A DNA stretch of 46,574 bases. It comes from Candidatus Aminicenantes bacterium UBA4085 (GTDB lineage: Bacteria > Acidobacteriota > Aminicenantia > Aminicenantales > UBA4085). The DNA lies in assembly GCA_002383325.1 (NCBI GenBank), contig DFYJ01000152.1:1-46574 (forward strand), read 5' to 3'. Shown one piece after another: positions 16,610 to 24,147 of the stretch. The position numbers and the translations under genes are program-made. The notes beneath the pieces are model-generated. The model saw nothing but the letters and a program-made list of their open reading frames with translations. It did no database searches and was not told the origin of the DNA. Position 1 is the stretch's first letter, and each line of letters begins with the position of its first letter.

Positions 16610-19477
16610 CTAGAAGGAGATCTGGATGCCGCCCCGGATAACCCGAGGCGACTGGATCTCCGTCGCGTAGCGGAGCGGGAAGGCCGGACCGGTCCACTCG
16701 CTCTCCTCGGTGGCCAAGTGCTGGTTGAAGAGGTTGAAGACATCGACCAGGAGCCGAATCGAGCCTCCCCGGCCGAGGATGACCGACTTCTCCAGCCTGG
16801 CATCGACGGTCATGTTGTACTCATAGCGGGCCACGCCGCGGGCGTGAGCCTGAATGGCCAGCAGGCCCTGATTCAGGCCTTCGACCACGATCATGCGGGC
16901 GAAGGGCTGTCCGTCGTAGTACTTGCCTACGACGGCGAAGCGGGCGCCGAGCGGCAGGGGCAGGCTGAAGCCCAGCCGGATGGTATAGGCCCGATCGAAG
17001 CGCATCCGCCCGCGGGCGTTGATCGCCGCGTTGGGGTCGTCATAGAGGGAGCCGATCATGCCGTCGTCGTTCTCCATCTCGGTGTTGCCGGGGCCGGTCG
17101 TGCCGACGATCTCCATGGCCGTCATGGCCAGATAGAAAAGGAAGCGGCCGTCCCAGGCCTTCAGCAGACTCAGGTCCAGTCCGCGGTAGGTCGAAAACCG
17201 CGAGTCGGCCTCGGGATTGGTCAACAGGAAGAAGTCCCGGCCGAGGGCGGATGCGTTCCGATCATAGACGGTGAAAGTCAGATCGTCGTAGCTGCCCGGG
17301 ATCCGGTCATCGCCGTCGTCCCGGAGCGTCAGGGCGGCATAGTCCGCGTCGGTCACTCCCGTATTGATGGTCTCCAGAAGCCGGTTAGTCCGGCGCAGGA
17401 AGCCGCTCAGGGTGAACCGCCATCCGGCGCGGAAGTCCTGGATGAAGGCCAGGGCGAACTCGTCCAGACGGGGGCGCTTCAGGTTTTCGTCGACGGCGGA
17501 GAAGGCCGGCCCTTCACGGCGCAGCAGCTCGCCCTCCTCGCCCGTATCGTAGACGCCGTTTCCGTCGGGATCCTTCCAAGCGTAGACCAGGGCGCCCGGA
17601 GCGCCCGGATCGCCCCAGAGAAGGGTGCTCAACGGAAGCTGGAGATCGTAGCGGGCCAGGTTGATCTTGAAGAGGGATGTCCGGCGGCGGGACAGGGGGA
17701 TGGTCAGCTCGGCCCGCGGCGAGAGGGTCAGCCAGCTGACCGAGGCGGTCCGATTGCCGGCCGACAACCACGAGGCGTGGAGACCGAGGCGGAAGGCCGC
17801 CCCGCCGCCAAAAGTCACGGTGTCCTGGAGGAAGGCGCGGGCTTCGAGCGAATTCAGCCGGGAGCTGAAGGGTCCTGCCGAGAGCGCCACTTCGGAGGCG
17901 GCTGGGCCGTAGTATCGGAGAACGGAGTTCCCGGGGACGGTCGTCGTCATTTCGACCGAGCTCCAAAGGAACCGGGCCCCCGACTCGAGGCGGTGGTCCG
18001 CGCCAAGCCTTTCGGGCAGCAGGGCCTCGAAGTCGTAGGTGAAGGCCAGCTTCTGGCGGAAGCTGTCTTCCAGGGCGGACGGAGAGCCGCTTGCGGCGGG
18101 AGTGAAGAGGTCGGTCCGGGACGGCCCTTCGGCCTCGGCTTGCAGATCGTCCTTGGTCCGGGCCGCCGTCCAGCTGAGGCCTAGGCGGCTATGGCTGAGG
18201 CCTTCGGAGGGTGTTTCATAAACTGCCTGGAGGATGCCCGAGAGAGCGCTCCGTCGGGTGGTCGCTTCCCAGGCCACCTCCCGGCCCGCGCCATAGGAAT
18301 CATAGCCCGCCGACTGACCGACCCAGACGAGCTTGAGCCAATTGCCGGCTGCCGGGATCTCGGCGGAGAAGAGACCCGAAAGCAGCGAGGAGCCGTCTTC
18401 GGGTTCGAAACCGGCCAGGTCTCGCCCCATGGATCGCTGCGACCAGGCGGTGAAAAACGTCGCCCCCCGGCGGGAGAGCGGCCCGGAGAGATGGAAGTCG
18501 TACCCGCTGGAGCGGCTGAACGAGTCGGACTCGTGCAGGTTTTCGGCTTCCAGGGCCGGAGTGATGTTGGTCGAGCTCAGCGAGGCGTCCGTATAGAAGG
18601 AGCGGAATCCGCCATGGAAGCCGTCCGAGCCGGATCGCGGCGTCAAGGACAGCTGCCCCCCCGGAGTCGAAGCCTGGATGGGGAGAACGCCGTTGGCGTG
18701 GCCGATCGAGGCCAGGCTGAAGACGTCGGGCAGGACCAGAGCCCGGCCGCCGTCGTAGGGGTCGCTGACGTCCATCCCGTTGAGCAAAACGACATTTTGG
18801 GTCCAGGAGACGCCGCCCCGAGCGCTGTAGAGGGTCGGATAAGAGGCCCACAGCCCGCCGACATCGATGCGGTTCGTGGTGGCCGAGAAGTCCTGGTTCT
18901 CGATCAGGGAGCCGAGGGAGTTGCCCGACGGCAACAGGTCGATCTGCTCCGCGGTGATGGTCGTGCGAGCTCCATTGGCGGCGAAGTCGACGACCCTGGA
19001 GGAGATCTCATCCCGCGCCCCCCTGGCGTCGGGCGCGAGGACAAGCGCAACGTCGATGTCGGGATGACCCTCGACCAGGAGCCCCCTCCTTTCAGACGCT
19101 CCGACACCGTCCTTCGAGGCCTGCAAGGCATAGAGTCCGGGGGGGACGGAGAAGAAGCCGAAGCGGCCGCGGCTGTCGCTGAGGGTCTCGGCCGCAGCGC
19201 CGCCGGCTGCCGGGAGGAGCGCCAGCGAGACGCCGGAGACGGGCCGGCCCTGCCCGTCCGTCACCCGGCCCCAGATCCTGCCTGCGGCCTGAGCGGGAAC
19301 TGCGGCCAGGAGGAGGACGGCGCCGAGCAGGGGGAGAAGGCCAAGGCGACGCGGGGTACGGCGGGCGATGCTTCTCAGGGGCCTCTCCGGATAAAAAAGG
19401 AGCCCTATTTTCCTTTTGTCCCCGCGGCCTGTCAAGGACGGGCTGAGAGAATCCTCCCGTTTCTTGAATTGCGACAT
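16610..19477 (-). CDS. TonB-dependent-receptor-like protein with N-terminal carboxypeptidase-regulatory domain
   Basis: Up to 955 aa. A signal peptide (LGLLPLLGAVLLLAAVPAQA) precedes a carboxypeptidase-regulatory-like beta-sandwich (GRIWGRVTDGQGRPVSGVS) and a plug domain (SLGSLIENQDFSATTNRID). A long beta-barrel region ends in Phe (RGGIQISF). This architecture is common in Acidobacteriota and allied phyla for outer-membrane uptake of sugars, peptides or metals. I give the ATG at 19477, the only canonical start. However, a promoter (19407-19435) and repeat sequence lie inside the first 25 codons, so the true start may be CTG 19378, preceded by GGAG. Ligand unknown. Confidence 0.85.
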   Translation of the reverse strand: MSQFKKREDSLSPSLTGRGDKRKIGLLFYPERPLRSIARRTPRRLGLLPLLGAVLLLAAVPAQAAGRIWGRVTDGQGRPVSGVSLALLPAAGGAAAETLSDSRGRFGFFSVPPGLYALQASKDGVGASERRGLLVEGHPDIDVALVLAPDARGARDEISSRVVDFAANGARTTITAEQIDLLPSGNSLGSLIENQDFSATTNRIDVGGLWASYPTLYSARGGVSWTQNVVLLNGMDVSDPYDGGRALVLPDVFSLASIGHANGVLPIQASTPGGQLSLTPRSGSDGFHGGFRSFYTDASLSSTNITPALEAENLHESDSFSRSSGYDFHLSGPLSRRGATFFTAWSQRSMGRDLAGFEPEDGSSLLSGLFSAEIPAAGNWLKLVWVGQSAGYDSYGAGREVAWEATTRRSALSGILQAVYETPSEGLSHSRLGLSWTAARTKDDLQAEAEGPSRTDLFTPAASGSPSALEDSFRQKLAFTYDFEALLPERLGADHRLESGARFLWSSVEMTTTVPGNSVLRYYGPAASEVALSAGPFSSRLNSLEARAFLQDTVTFGGGAAFRLGLHASWLSAGNRTASVSWLTLSPRAELTIPLSRRRTSLFKINLARYDLQLPLSTLLWGDPGAPGALVYAWKDPDGNGVYDTGEEGELLRREGPAFSAVDENLKRPRLDEFALAFIQDFRAGWRFTLSGFLRRTNRLLETINTGVTDADYAALTLRDDGDDRIPGSYDDLTFTVYDRNASALGRDFFLLTNPEADSRFSTYRGLDLSLLKAWDGRFLFYLAMTAMEIVGTTGPGNTEMENDDGMIGSLYDDPNAAINARGRMRFDRAYTIRLGFSLPLPLGARFAVVGKYYDGQPFARMIVVEGLNQGLLAIQAHARGVARYEYNMTVDARLEKSVILGRGGSIRLLVDVFNLFNQHLATEESEWTGPAFPLRYATEIQSPRVIRGGIQISF
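19399..19416. repeat. fragment of the intergenic repeat also seen at 28171
   Basis: On the minus strand this reads AAAGGAAAATAGGGCT, almost the same as AAAGGAAAAATAGGGGT at 28170-28186 (one-base indel, one substitution). It is flanked by GGGGACA on its upstream side. It falls in the leader of the receptor gene, between its -35 box and the signal peptide. Confidence 0.4.
19407..19435 (-). promoter_or_regulatory. candidate promoter of the receptor / FeS oxidoreductase pair
   Basis: On the minus strand a perfect TTGACA (19435-19430) is followed after 17 nt by GAAAAT (19412-19407, four of six to consensus). Transcription would begin near 19400, which is downstream of the ATG at 19477 and upstream of GGAGAGG (19388-19382) and the signal peptide. 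Confidence 0.45.
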
Positions 19478-19555
19478 CGACTCGGCTGTGGTAAAAATCC
19501 CGCGAAGAGGGCCGGCGGGCTTGCGGGCCCGCGCACCGAACGAGAGGAGAAGATC

Positions 19556-20959
19556 ATGAGCGGCATTAGGAAAGACATCGCGGTCATAGGCGGCGGGCCG
19601 GGCGGTTACGTGGCCGCCATCCGGGCCGCCCAGCTCAAGCGCAGCGTCGTCCTTTTCGAGCGGGACCGGGTCGGCGGGACCTGCATGAACTGGGGCTGCA
19701 TCCCGACCAAGCATCTCCTGCATCAGACCAAGGTCTTCCGGGAGATTCGGGGCAGCAAAATCCTGGACGGCCCGCTGGCCCAAGTAACGTGCAACTGGGC
19801 CAAGGTCCAGGATGAGAAGCGCAAGGTCGTCGACAGGCTGGTCCGGGGCGTGGAGTTCCTCCTCCAGCGGGGAGGGATCGAGTTGGTCAAGGGGGACGCC
19901 GTCCTGGAGGACGAGCGGACGATCCTGGCCAGGACCGCGGACGGGGAGAGGCGGTACGAGGCGGGTGCGGTCATCCTGGCCACGGGGAGCCGGGCGGCCG
20001 ATCTGCCGTTCCTCAAGGCGGATGGGCGGGATGTCGTTACGAGCACCGAGGCTCTGGCCTTTGAGGCGCCCCCCAAGTCCCTTCTGGTGATCGGGGCGGG
20101 GGCCATCGGCCTGGAGATGGGGACGATCTACTCCCGGCTGGGGACGGAGGTCACGGTTCTGGAGATCCTGCCCCAGATTCTGCCCGGAAGCGACCGCGAA
20201 TTGGCCGGACGCCTGGAGCTGCTGCTGAAGCGCCAGGGAATCAAGATCATGACCCAGATGCGGATTGATTCCCACCGTCGCGGCGAGGACGGATCCGTCC
20301 TCGCCGGCATCTGCCTCAAGACCCAGACGCCCTTCGAGTTCAAGGCCGAGCGGGTGCTCCTGTCGGCCGGCCGCAAGCCCAACTCCGACGGCCTCTTCGC
20401 CGGGGCGCCTTTCCTCTCCCTCGGGCGGGGCGGATTCCTGGAAGTCGATGAAGCCCTGCGGACCAAGGTTCCGGGGATCTTCGCCATCGGGGACCTGATC
20501 GGGGGCAAGTTGCTGGCCCACAAGGCTTCGCACGAAGGGCAGGCGGCCGCCGTCAACGCGGCCGGCGGACGGGAGGCCGTCCGCCATGACGCGCTGCCGA
20601 TGGCCGTTTTCACCGATCCCGAGTTCGCCTCGGTCGGGCTGACCGAGGAGGAAGCCCGCGCCCGGACCGACAAGGTCAGGACCGGAGTCTTTTCCTTCCA
20701 GGCCAACGGCCGGGCCCTGACCATGGATGCCGGCGAAGGCCAGGTCAAGATCGTAGCCGGTCCGGACGACCGCATCCTGGGCGCCCATATCCTGGGCCCC
20801 TGCGCCAGCGATCTGGTGGCCGAGCTGACCCTGGCCATGACCCGGGGGCTGACGGTCTCCGATGTGGCCGGGACGATTCACATCCATCCGACGCTGTCCG
20901 AGGCCGTCATGGAGGCGGCTCTCAAGGCCGACGGGATGGCCATCCACGCGGTCAATTGA
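19556..20959 (+). CDS. lpdA: dihydrolipoyl dehydrogenase-like flavoprotein
   Basis: 467 aa of the class I pyridine nucleotide-disulfide reductase fold. FAD binding is shown by IGGGPGGYVAAIRAAQ (about 11-26), the redox disulfide by Cys43/Cys48 (GGTCMNWGCIPTK), the NAD site by VIGAGAIGLEMGTIYSRLG, the second FAD loop by GIFAIGDLIGG, and the catalytic His444/Glu449 pair by HIHPTLSEA. E3 enzymes reoxidise lipoyl groups of 2-oxoacid dehydrogenases or the glycine cleavage system, but none of those genes is nearby. ATG 19556 has GAGAGGAGA just upstream; a long in-frame upstream extension is antisense to the receptor gene. It lies 82 nt before nuoA. Confidence 0.88.
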   Translation: MSGIRKDIAVIGGGPGGYVAAIRAAQLKRSVVLFERDRVGGTCMNWGCIPTKHLLHQTKVFREIRGSKILDGPLAQVTCNWAKVQDEKRKVVDRLVRGVEFLLQRGGIELVKGDAVLEDERTILARTADGERRYEAGAVILATGSRAADLPFLKADGRDVVTSTEALAFEAPPKSLLVIGAGAIGLEMGTIYSRLGTEVTVLEILPQILPGSDRELAGRLELLLKRQGIKIMTQMRIDSHRRGEDGSVLAGICLKTQTPFEFKAERVLLSAGRKPNSDGLFAGAPFLSLGRGGFLEVDEALRTKVPGIFAIGDLIGGKLLAHKASHEGQAAAVNAAGGREAVRHDALPMAVFTDPEFASVGLTEEEARARTDKVRTGVFSFQANGRALTMDAGEGQVKIVAGPDDRILGAHILGPCASDLVAELTLAMTRGLTVSDVAGTIHIHPTLSEAVMEAALKADGMAIHAVN

Positions 20960-20989
20960 AGACCCCGCGGGAGGGGCCCAGGCTGAAGG

Positions 20990-21018
20990 TTGCCAAATCC
21001 ATACCTTTCCGATAATAT
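20990..21018 (+). promoter_or_regulatory. promoter of the nuoABCD-hoxEFUYH operon
   Basis: TTGCCA at 20990-20995 is followed by a 17-nt spacer and TAATAT at 21013-21018. The nuoA ATG is at 21042, with AGGA just upstream. The -35 matches the TTGCC core seen before nusA and before the PASTA gene. Confidence 0.55.
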
Positions 21019-21041
21019 TCCTTGGCAGAGCCAGGAAGCCC

Positions 21042-21389
21042 ATGAACACCCTCGTCGTTGCCTTTGCCGTCTTCGGGCTCCTCAGCCTGGTCATGATCTC
21101 GCTGAACGCCCTGCTCGGTCCGCGCCGCAGGCCGGATCCCCTGCAGCAGACGCCTTTCGAGTGCGGCAGCCCGGCCCTGCAGTCGGGCATCCGGCCCTTT
21201 CCGATCAAGTTCAGCCTGGTGGCTTTTCTCTTCCTCCTGCTTGACGTCGAGGCGGTCTTCTACTTCCCCTGGGCCCTGGTCCTGAGACAGGTCAAGGGGC
21301 CGGCCGCGGCGGCCATGGCTGTCTACACCGCGATCTTGGCCGCCGGCCTGGCCTATGCCTGGGCCAAGGGCGCCTTCGAGTGGGATTGA
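21042..21389 (+). CDS. nuoA: NADH-quinone oxidoreductase subunit A
   Basis: NuoA is a small membrane subunit of complex I next to the quinone channel. 115 aa with three hydrophobic helices (about 3-25, 60-85, 90-110). The family loop between helices 1 and 2 is intact: [17 protein letters not shown], containing the conserved E-C-G motif, then [20 protein letters not shown]. It is the first gene of the operon and 4 nt from nuoB. None of the proton-pumping subunits H, J-N is found anywhere in the window. Confidence 0.95.
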   Translation: MNTLVVAFAVFGLLSLVMISLNALLGPRRRPDPLQQTPFECGSPALQSGIRPFPIKFSLVAFLFLLLDVEAVFYFPWALVLRQVKGPAAAAMAVYTAILAAGLAYAWAKGAFEWD

Positions 21390-21393
21390 GAAG

Positions 21394-21870
21394 ATGCCCG
21401 GGAGCTTCCTGACCACGCGCCTCGAGGCCATGCTGGGCTGGGGCCGCAGCTACAGCCTTTTCCAGTATCCCTTCATCACCGCCTGCTGCGGCATGGAGTA
21501 CATGTCCGCGGCCTGCGCCCATTTCGACATGGACCGCTTCGGGGCCGGGCTGACGCGTTTCTCGCCCCGCCAGGCCGATATGCTGCTGGTCGTCGGGACG
21601 ATCACCCACAAGCTGGCCCCGGTTCTCAAGACCGTCTACGACCAGATGGTCGAGCCCAGATGGGTGGTGGCCTTCGGGGCCTGCACCGTCAGCGGGGGCA
21701 TCTACGACAATTACGCGGTGGTCCAGGGCATCGACCGGATTATCCCGGTCGACGTCTATATACCCGGTTGTCCGCCCCGACCCGAGACGGTCCTGGACGG
21801 GCTGATCAAGCTGCAGGAGAAGATCAAGCGGGAAGGCAAGGACTGGCGATGGAAGAGGACAAGCTCCTAG
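21394..21870 (+). CDS. nuoB: NADH-quinone oxidoreductase subunit B (N2 cluster)
   Basis: NuoB carries the terminal [4Fe-4S] cluster N2 that donates electrons to quinone. 158 aa with all four ligands: the tandem Cys31-Cys32 ([10 protein letters not shown]), Cys97 (FGACTVSGG) and Cys126 (IPGCPPRPE). This is also the fold of hydrogenase small subunits, but the tandem cysteines and length identify NuoB. I used ATG 21394 after the nuoA stop. The 3' end overlaps nuoC by 22 nt. Confidence 0.95.
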   Translation: MPGSFLTTRLEAMLGWGRSYSLFQYPFITACCGMEYMSAACAHFDMDRFGAGLTRFSPRQADMLLVVGTITHKLAPVLKTVYDQMVEPRWVVAFGACTVSGGIYDNYAVVQGIDRIIPVDVYIPGCPPRPETVLDGLIKLQEKIKREGKDWRWKRTSS

Positions 21871-22343
21871 ACGCGCTGCGCCGGACCTTCTCCGGAAGCG
21901 TGCTCGAAGCGGGGCTCTCCGGGGAAGAGCCTTGGGTCATCCTGAGGCCCGAGGCCCTGCCCAGCGCGGCGGCCTGGCTGCGCGACGGGCCTCCGGGAAT
22001 GCGGATGCTCCTCGACCTGACCTGTGTCGACCGGCCGGAGGAGCCCGAACGGTTTGAGATGGTCTACCATTTCCTCAGCCTGGACTCGTCCATCCGCCTG
22101 CGGCTGAAGGTCCGCCTGCCGGCCGGGAGGCCGTCGGTGGCCTCCCTGACCGGGCTGTGGAAGAACGCGGACTGGCTGGAGCGGGAGGTCTACGACCTGT
22201 TCGGTGTCTGCTTCGAGGGCCACCCCGACCTGAGGCGCCTGCTCCTTTACGACGGCTTCGAAGGCCATCCCCTGCGCAAGGACTATCCGCTCCGGCGGCG
22301 CCAGCCGCGCCTGCCCGAACGGGACGGCGGACCCGGGGAATGA
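21849..22343 (+). CDS. nuoC: NADH-quinone oxidoreductase subunit C
   Basis: NuoC is a 30-kDa-type peripheral-arm subunit that braces NuoB and NuoD. 164 aa, a compact version. The C-terminal signature is clear: [19 protein letters not shown] then [20 protein letters not shown] 21849 lies inside the nuoB end; the stop overlaps the nuoD ATG as ATGA. It is separate from nuoD, unlike the NuoCD fusion of enterobacteria. Confidence 0.94.
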   Translation: MEEDKLLDALRRTFSGSVLEAGLSGEEPWVILRPEALPSAAAWLRDGPPGMRMLLDLTCVDRPEEPERFEMVYHFLSLDSSIRLRLKVRLPAGRPSVASLTGLWKNADWLEREVYDLFGVCFEGHPDLRRLLLYDGFEGHPLRKDYPLRRRQPRLPERDGGPGE

Positions 22344-23674
22344 GCAGCCGACTCGAGCGCCAAGCCCGTCCCGAGAGCCTTCTGCTCAACATGGGGCCGT
22401 CCCACCCGGCCATGCACGGGACCCTGCGGATCATGCTCGAGCTGGACGGCGAGAGGATCCTTTCCTCCGAGGTCGAGGTCGGGTATCTGCATCGCGGCTT
22501 CGAGAAGACCTGCGAGAACAGGACCTACTTCAACCTGCTCATCTATACCGACCGGTTGAACTACGTCTCGCCCCTGATCAACAACGTCGGATACGCTCTG
22601 GCCGTGGAGAAGCTGATCGGGCTCGAGGTCCCGGAGCGGGCCCAGTTCATCCGGGTCCTGATGTGCGAGCTGTCGCGCGTCTCCGACCACCTGACCTGCC
22701 TGGCCGCCATGGCCATGGAGAGCGGCGCTTTCACCGTTTTCCTCTATAACATGAAGGCCCGCGAATACCTCTGGGACCTGGTCGAGCGGACGACCGGGGC
22801 CCGCATGACGACGTCCTACGTCCGGATCGGAGGCGTGCGGGCCGACCTGCACGACGGCTTCGCCGGGGAGGCTCAAGAGGCGATCCGCAAGGTCCGCGGG
22901 GTCCTCAAGGATGTCCGCGGCCTCCTCGACCGCAACCCGATTTTCCTGGGCCGAACCAAGGGTATCGCGGTCATGTCTCGGGACGACGCCCTGGCCTATG
23001 GCTGGACCGGTCCCTGCCTTCGTTCGACCGGAATCTCCTACGACGTCCGCAAGGCCCGCCCCTACCTGGTCTACGACCGGCTCAGCTTCGACGTGCCGGT
23101 GGGGGAAGCGGGCGACAACTACGACCGCTACGCCGTTCGCATGGCCGAAATGGAGCAAAGCCTGCGCCTGATCGAGCAGTGCCTCGGCTGGCTGGGGAGC
23201 CACCCGGGTTCCTCCGCCCCGCCGCCGGAGTCCTGCCTGACCCCGGCCGAGGCCATTCGGGCCGCGAGGCGCCGCAAGCCCGACGGCGGGGTCGCTCTGT
23301 CCCCGAACTTGGAAGGATCCGAAAAAGCCCGCTATGGGAGCCTCTATGCCCAAGCCCACGGCTTCGTCCCCCCGCCCAAGGAGGACGCCTACACGACGAT
23401 GGCCGGGCTGATCAACCACTTCCAGTTCTTCATGAAAGGCCGCGGCCCGCGGCCGCCCAAGGGCGAGGTCTACGCATCGGTCGAGGGCGGCAACGGCGAG
23501 CTCGGCTATTACATCATCTCCGACGGAAGCGACCGTCCCTACCGTCTCCACCTGCGGGCTCCCTGTCTGCATATTGTCGCCGCCCTGGAAGACCTCATCC
23601 GGGGCCGCATGGTCGCCGACATCATCCCGACCTTCGGCTCGATGAACATGATCGGCGGGGAGCTGGACCGGTGA
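22340..23674 (+). CDS. nuoD: NADH-quinone oxidoreductase subunit D with an insertion
   Basis: NuoD forms the quinone-reduction site with NuoB. 444 aa. The quinone-site residues are kept: His26 (GPSHPAMHG) and Tyr75 (DRLNYVSPL), matching Nqo4 His38 and Tyr87 by motif. The usual C-terminus is present (RGRMVADIIPTFGSMNMI). Between LIEQCLGWL and VPPPKEDAYTTMAGL it carries roughly 60 residues where typical homologues have about 20, so there is an insertion of about 40 residues near positions 280-335 rich in Pro, Ala and Arg. It lacks the NiFe-binding CxxC pairs of hydrogenase large subunits. The stop overlaps the next start as GTGA. Confidence 0.95.
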   Translation: MSSRLERQARPESLLLNMGPSHPAMHGTLRIMLELDGERILSSEVEVGYLHRGFEKTCENRTYFNLLIYTDRLNYVSPLINNVGYALAVEKLIGLEVPERAQFIRVLMCELSRVSDHLTCLAAMAMESGAFTVFLYNMKAREYLWDLVERTTGARMTTSYVRIGGVRADLHDGFAGEAQEAIRKVRGVLKDVRGLLDRNPIFLGRTKGIAVMSRDDALAYGWTGPCLRSTGISYDVRKARPYLVYDRLSFDVPVGEAGDNYDRYAVRMAEMEQSLRLIEQCLGWLGSHPGSSAPPPESCLTPAEAIRAARRRKPDGGVALSPNLEGSEKARYGSLYAQAHGFVPPPKEDAYTTMAGLINHFQFFMKGRGPRPPKGEVYASVEGGNGELGYYIISDGSDRPYRLHLRAPCLHIVAALEDLIRGRMVADIIPTFGSMNMIGGELDR

Positions 23675-24144
23675 GCGGGATCCTATCGGACGGGTTGGCG
23701 GCCCGGATCTCCGGCCTGGCGGCCCGCTACCCGGAGCCGTCGGCGGCCCTGCTGCCATGCCTGCACCTTGTCCAAGCCGAGCTGGGCTGGATCCCGGCCG
23801 CGGCCGAAGCCGAGCTGGGCGGGCTCCTGGGGATCCCTCCCATCCGGATCCGCGAGGCGGTCACCTTCTATTCGATGTTCCGCCGCCGGCCGGCCGGGCG
23901 TCATCATATCCGCGTCTGCCGGGCCCTCAGCTGCACCCTGCAGGGGAGCGGGGACCTGGGTGAGAGGCTCCGGGCCCGACTCGGCGTCGATCCCGGCCAG
24001 ACGACCGCCGACGGGCGGTTCACCCTGGAAGAGGTCGAGTGCCTGGGCAACTGCGAGAACGCTCCCTGCGTCCTGATCGACTTCGAGGAGCATGGCCGTC
24101 TGACGCCCGAGTCGCTCGACGAAATCCTTGAAGGGTTGGACTGA
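23671..24144 (+). CDS. hoxE: diaphorase [2Fe-2S] subunit HoxE/NuoE
   Basis: 157 aa thioredoxin-like [2Fe-2S] protein of the NuoE 24-kDa family. Cluster ligands are Cys83 and Cys88 (VCRALSCTL) and Cys124 and Cys128 (ECLGNCENAPC). It belongs with NuoF or HoxF in the NADH-oxidising module. The GTG start at 23671 overlaps the nuoD stop by 4 nt, so it is translationally coupled to the complex I genes. From sequence alone NuoE and HoxE are not separable; I use HoxE because of the hydrogenase genes downstream. Confidence 0.9.
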   Translation: MSGILSDGLAARISGLAARYPEPSAALLPCLHLVQAELGWIPAAAEAELGGLLGIPPIRIREAVTFYSMFRRRPAGRHHIRVCRALSCTLQGSGDLGERLRARLGVDPGQTTADGRFTLEEVECLGNCENAPCVLIDFEEHGRLTPESLDEILEGLD

Positions 24145-24147
24145 GAC

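Noticed and set aside
16550..18184. 544-codon plus-strand open frame
   Set aside because: Antisense to the receptor gene. High GC leaves long open antisense frames; no motifs, and the composition is typical of a shadow.
19478..21208. N-terminal extension of the receptor frame to 21208
   Set aside because: It is antisense to the dihydrolipoyl dehydrogenase; the signal peptide lies near 19378, so the extension is not coding.
21394..21870. nuoB as a hydrogenase small subunit of a group 4 enzyme
   Set aside because: Tandem cysteines and the NuoA/C/D neighbours identify complex I; NuoD lacks the NiFe-ligating CxxC pairs, so no group 4 hydrogenase is encoded there.
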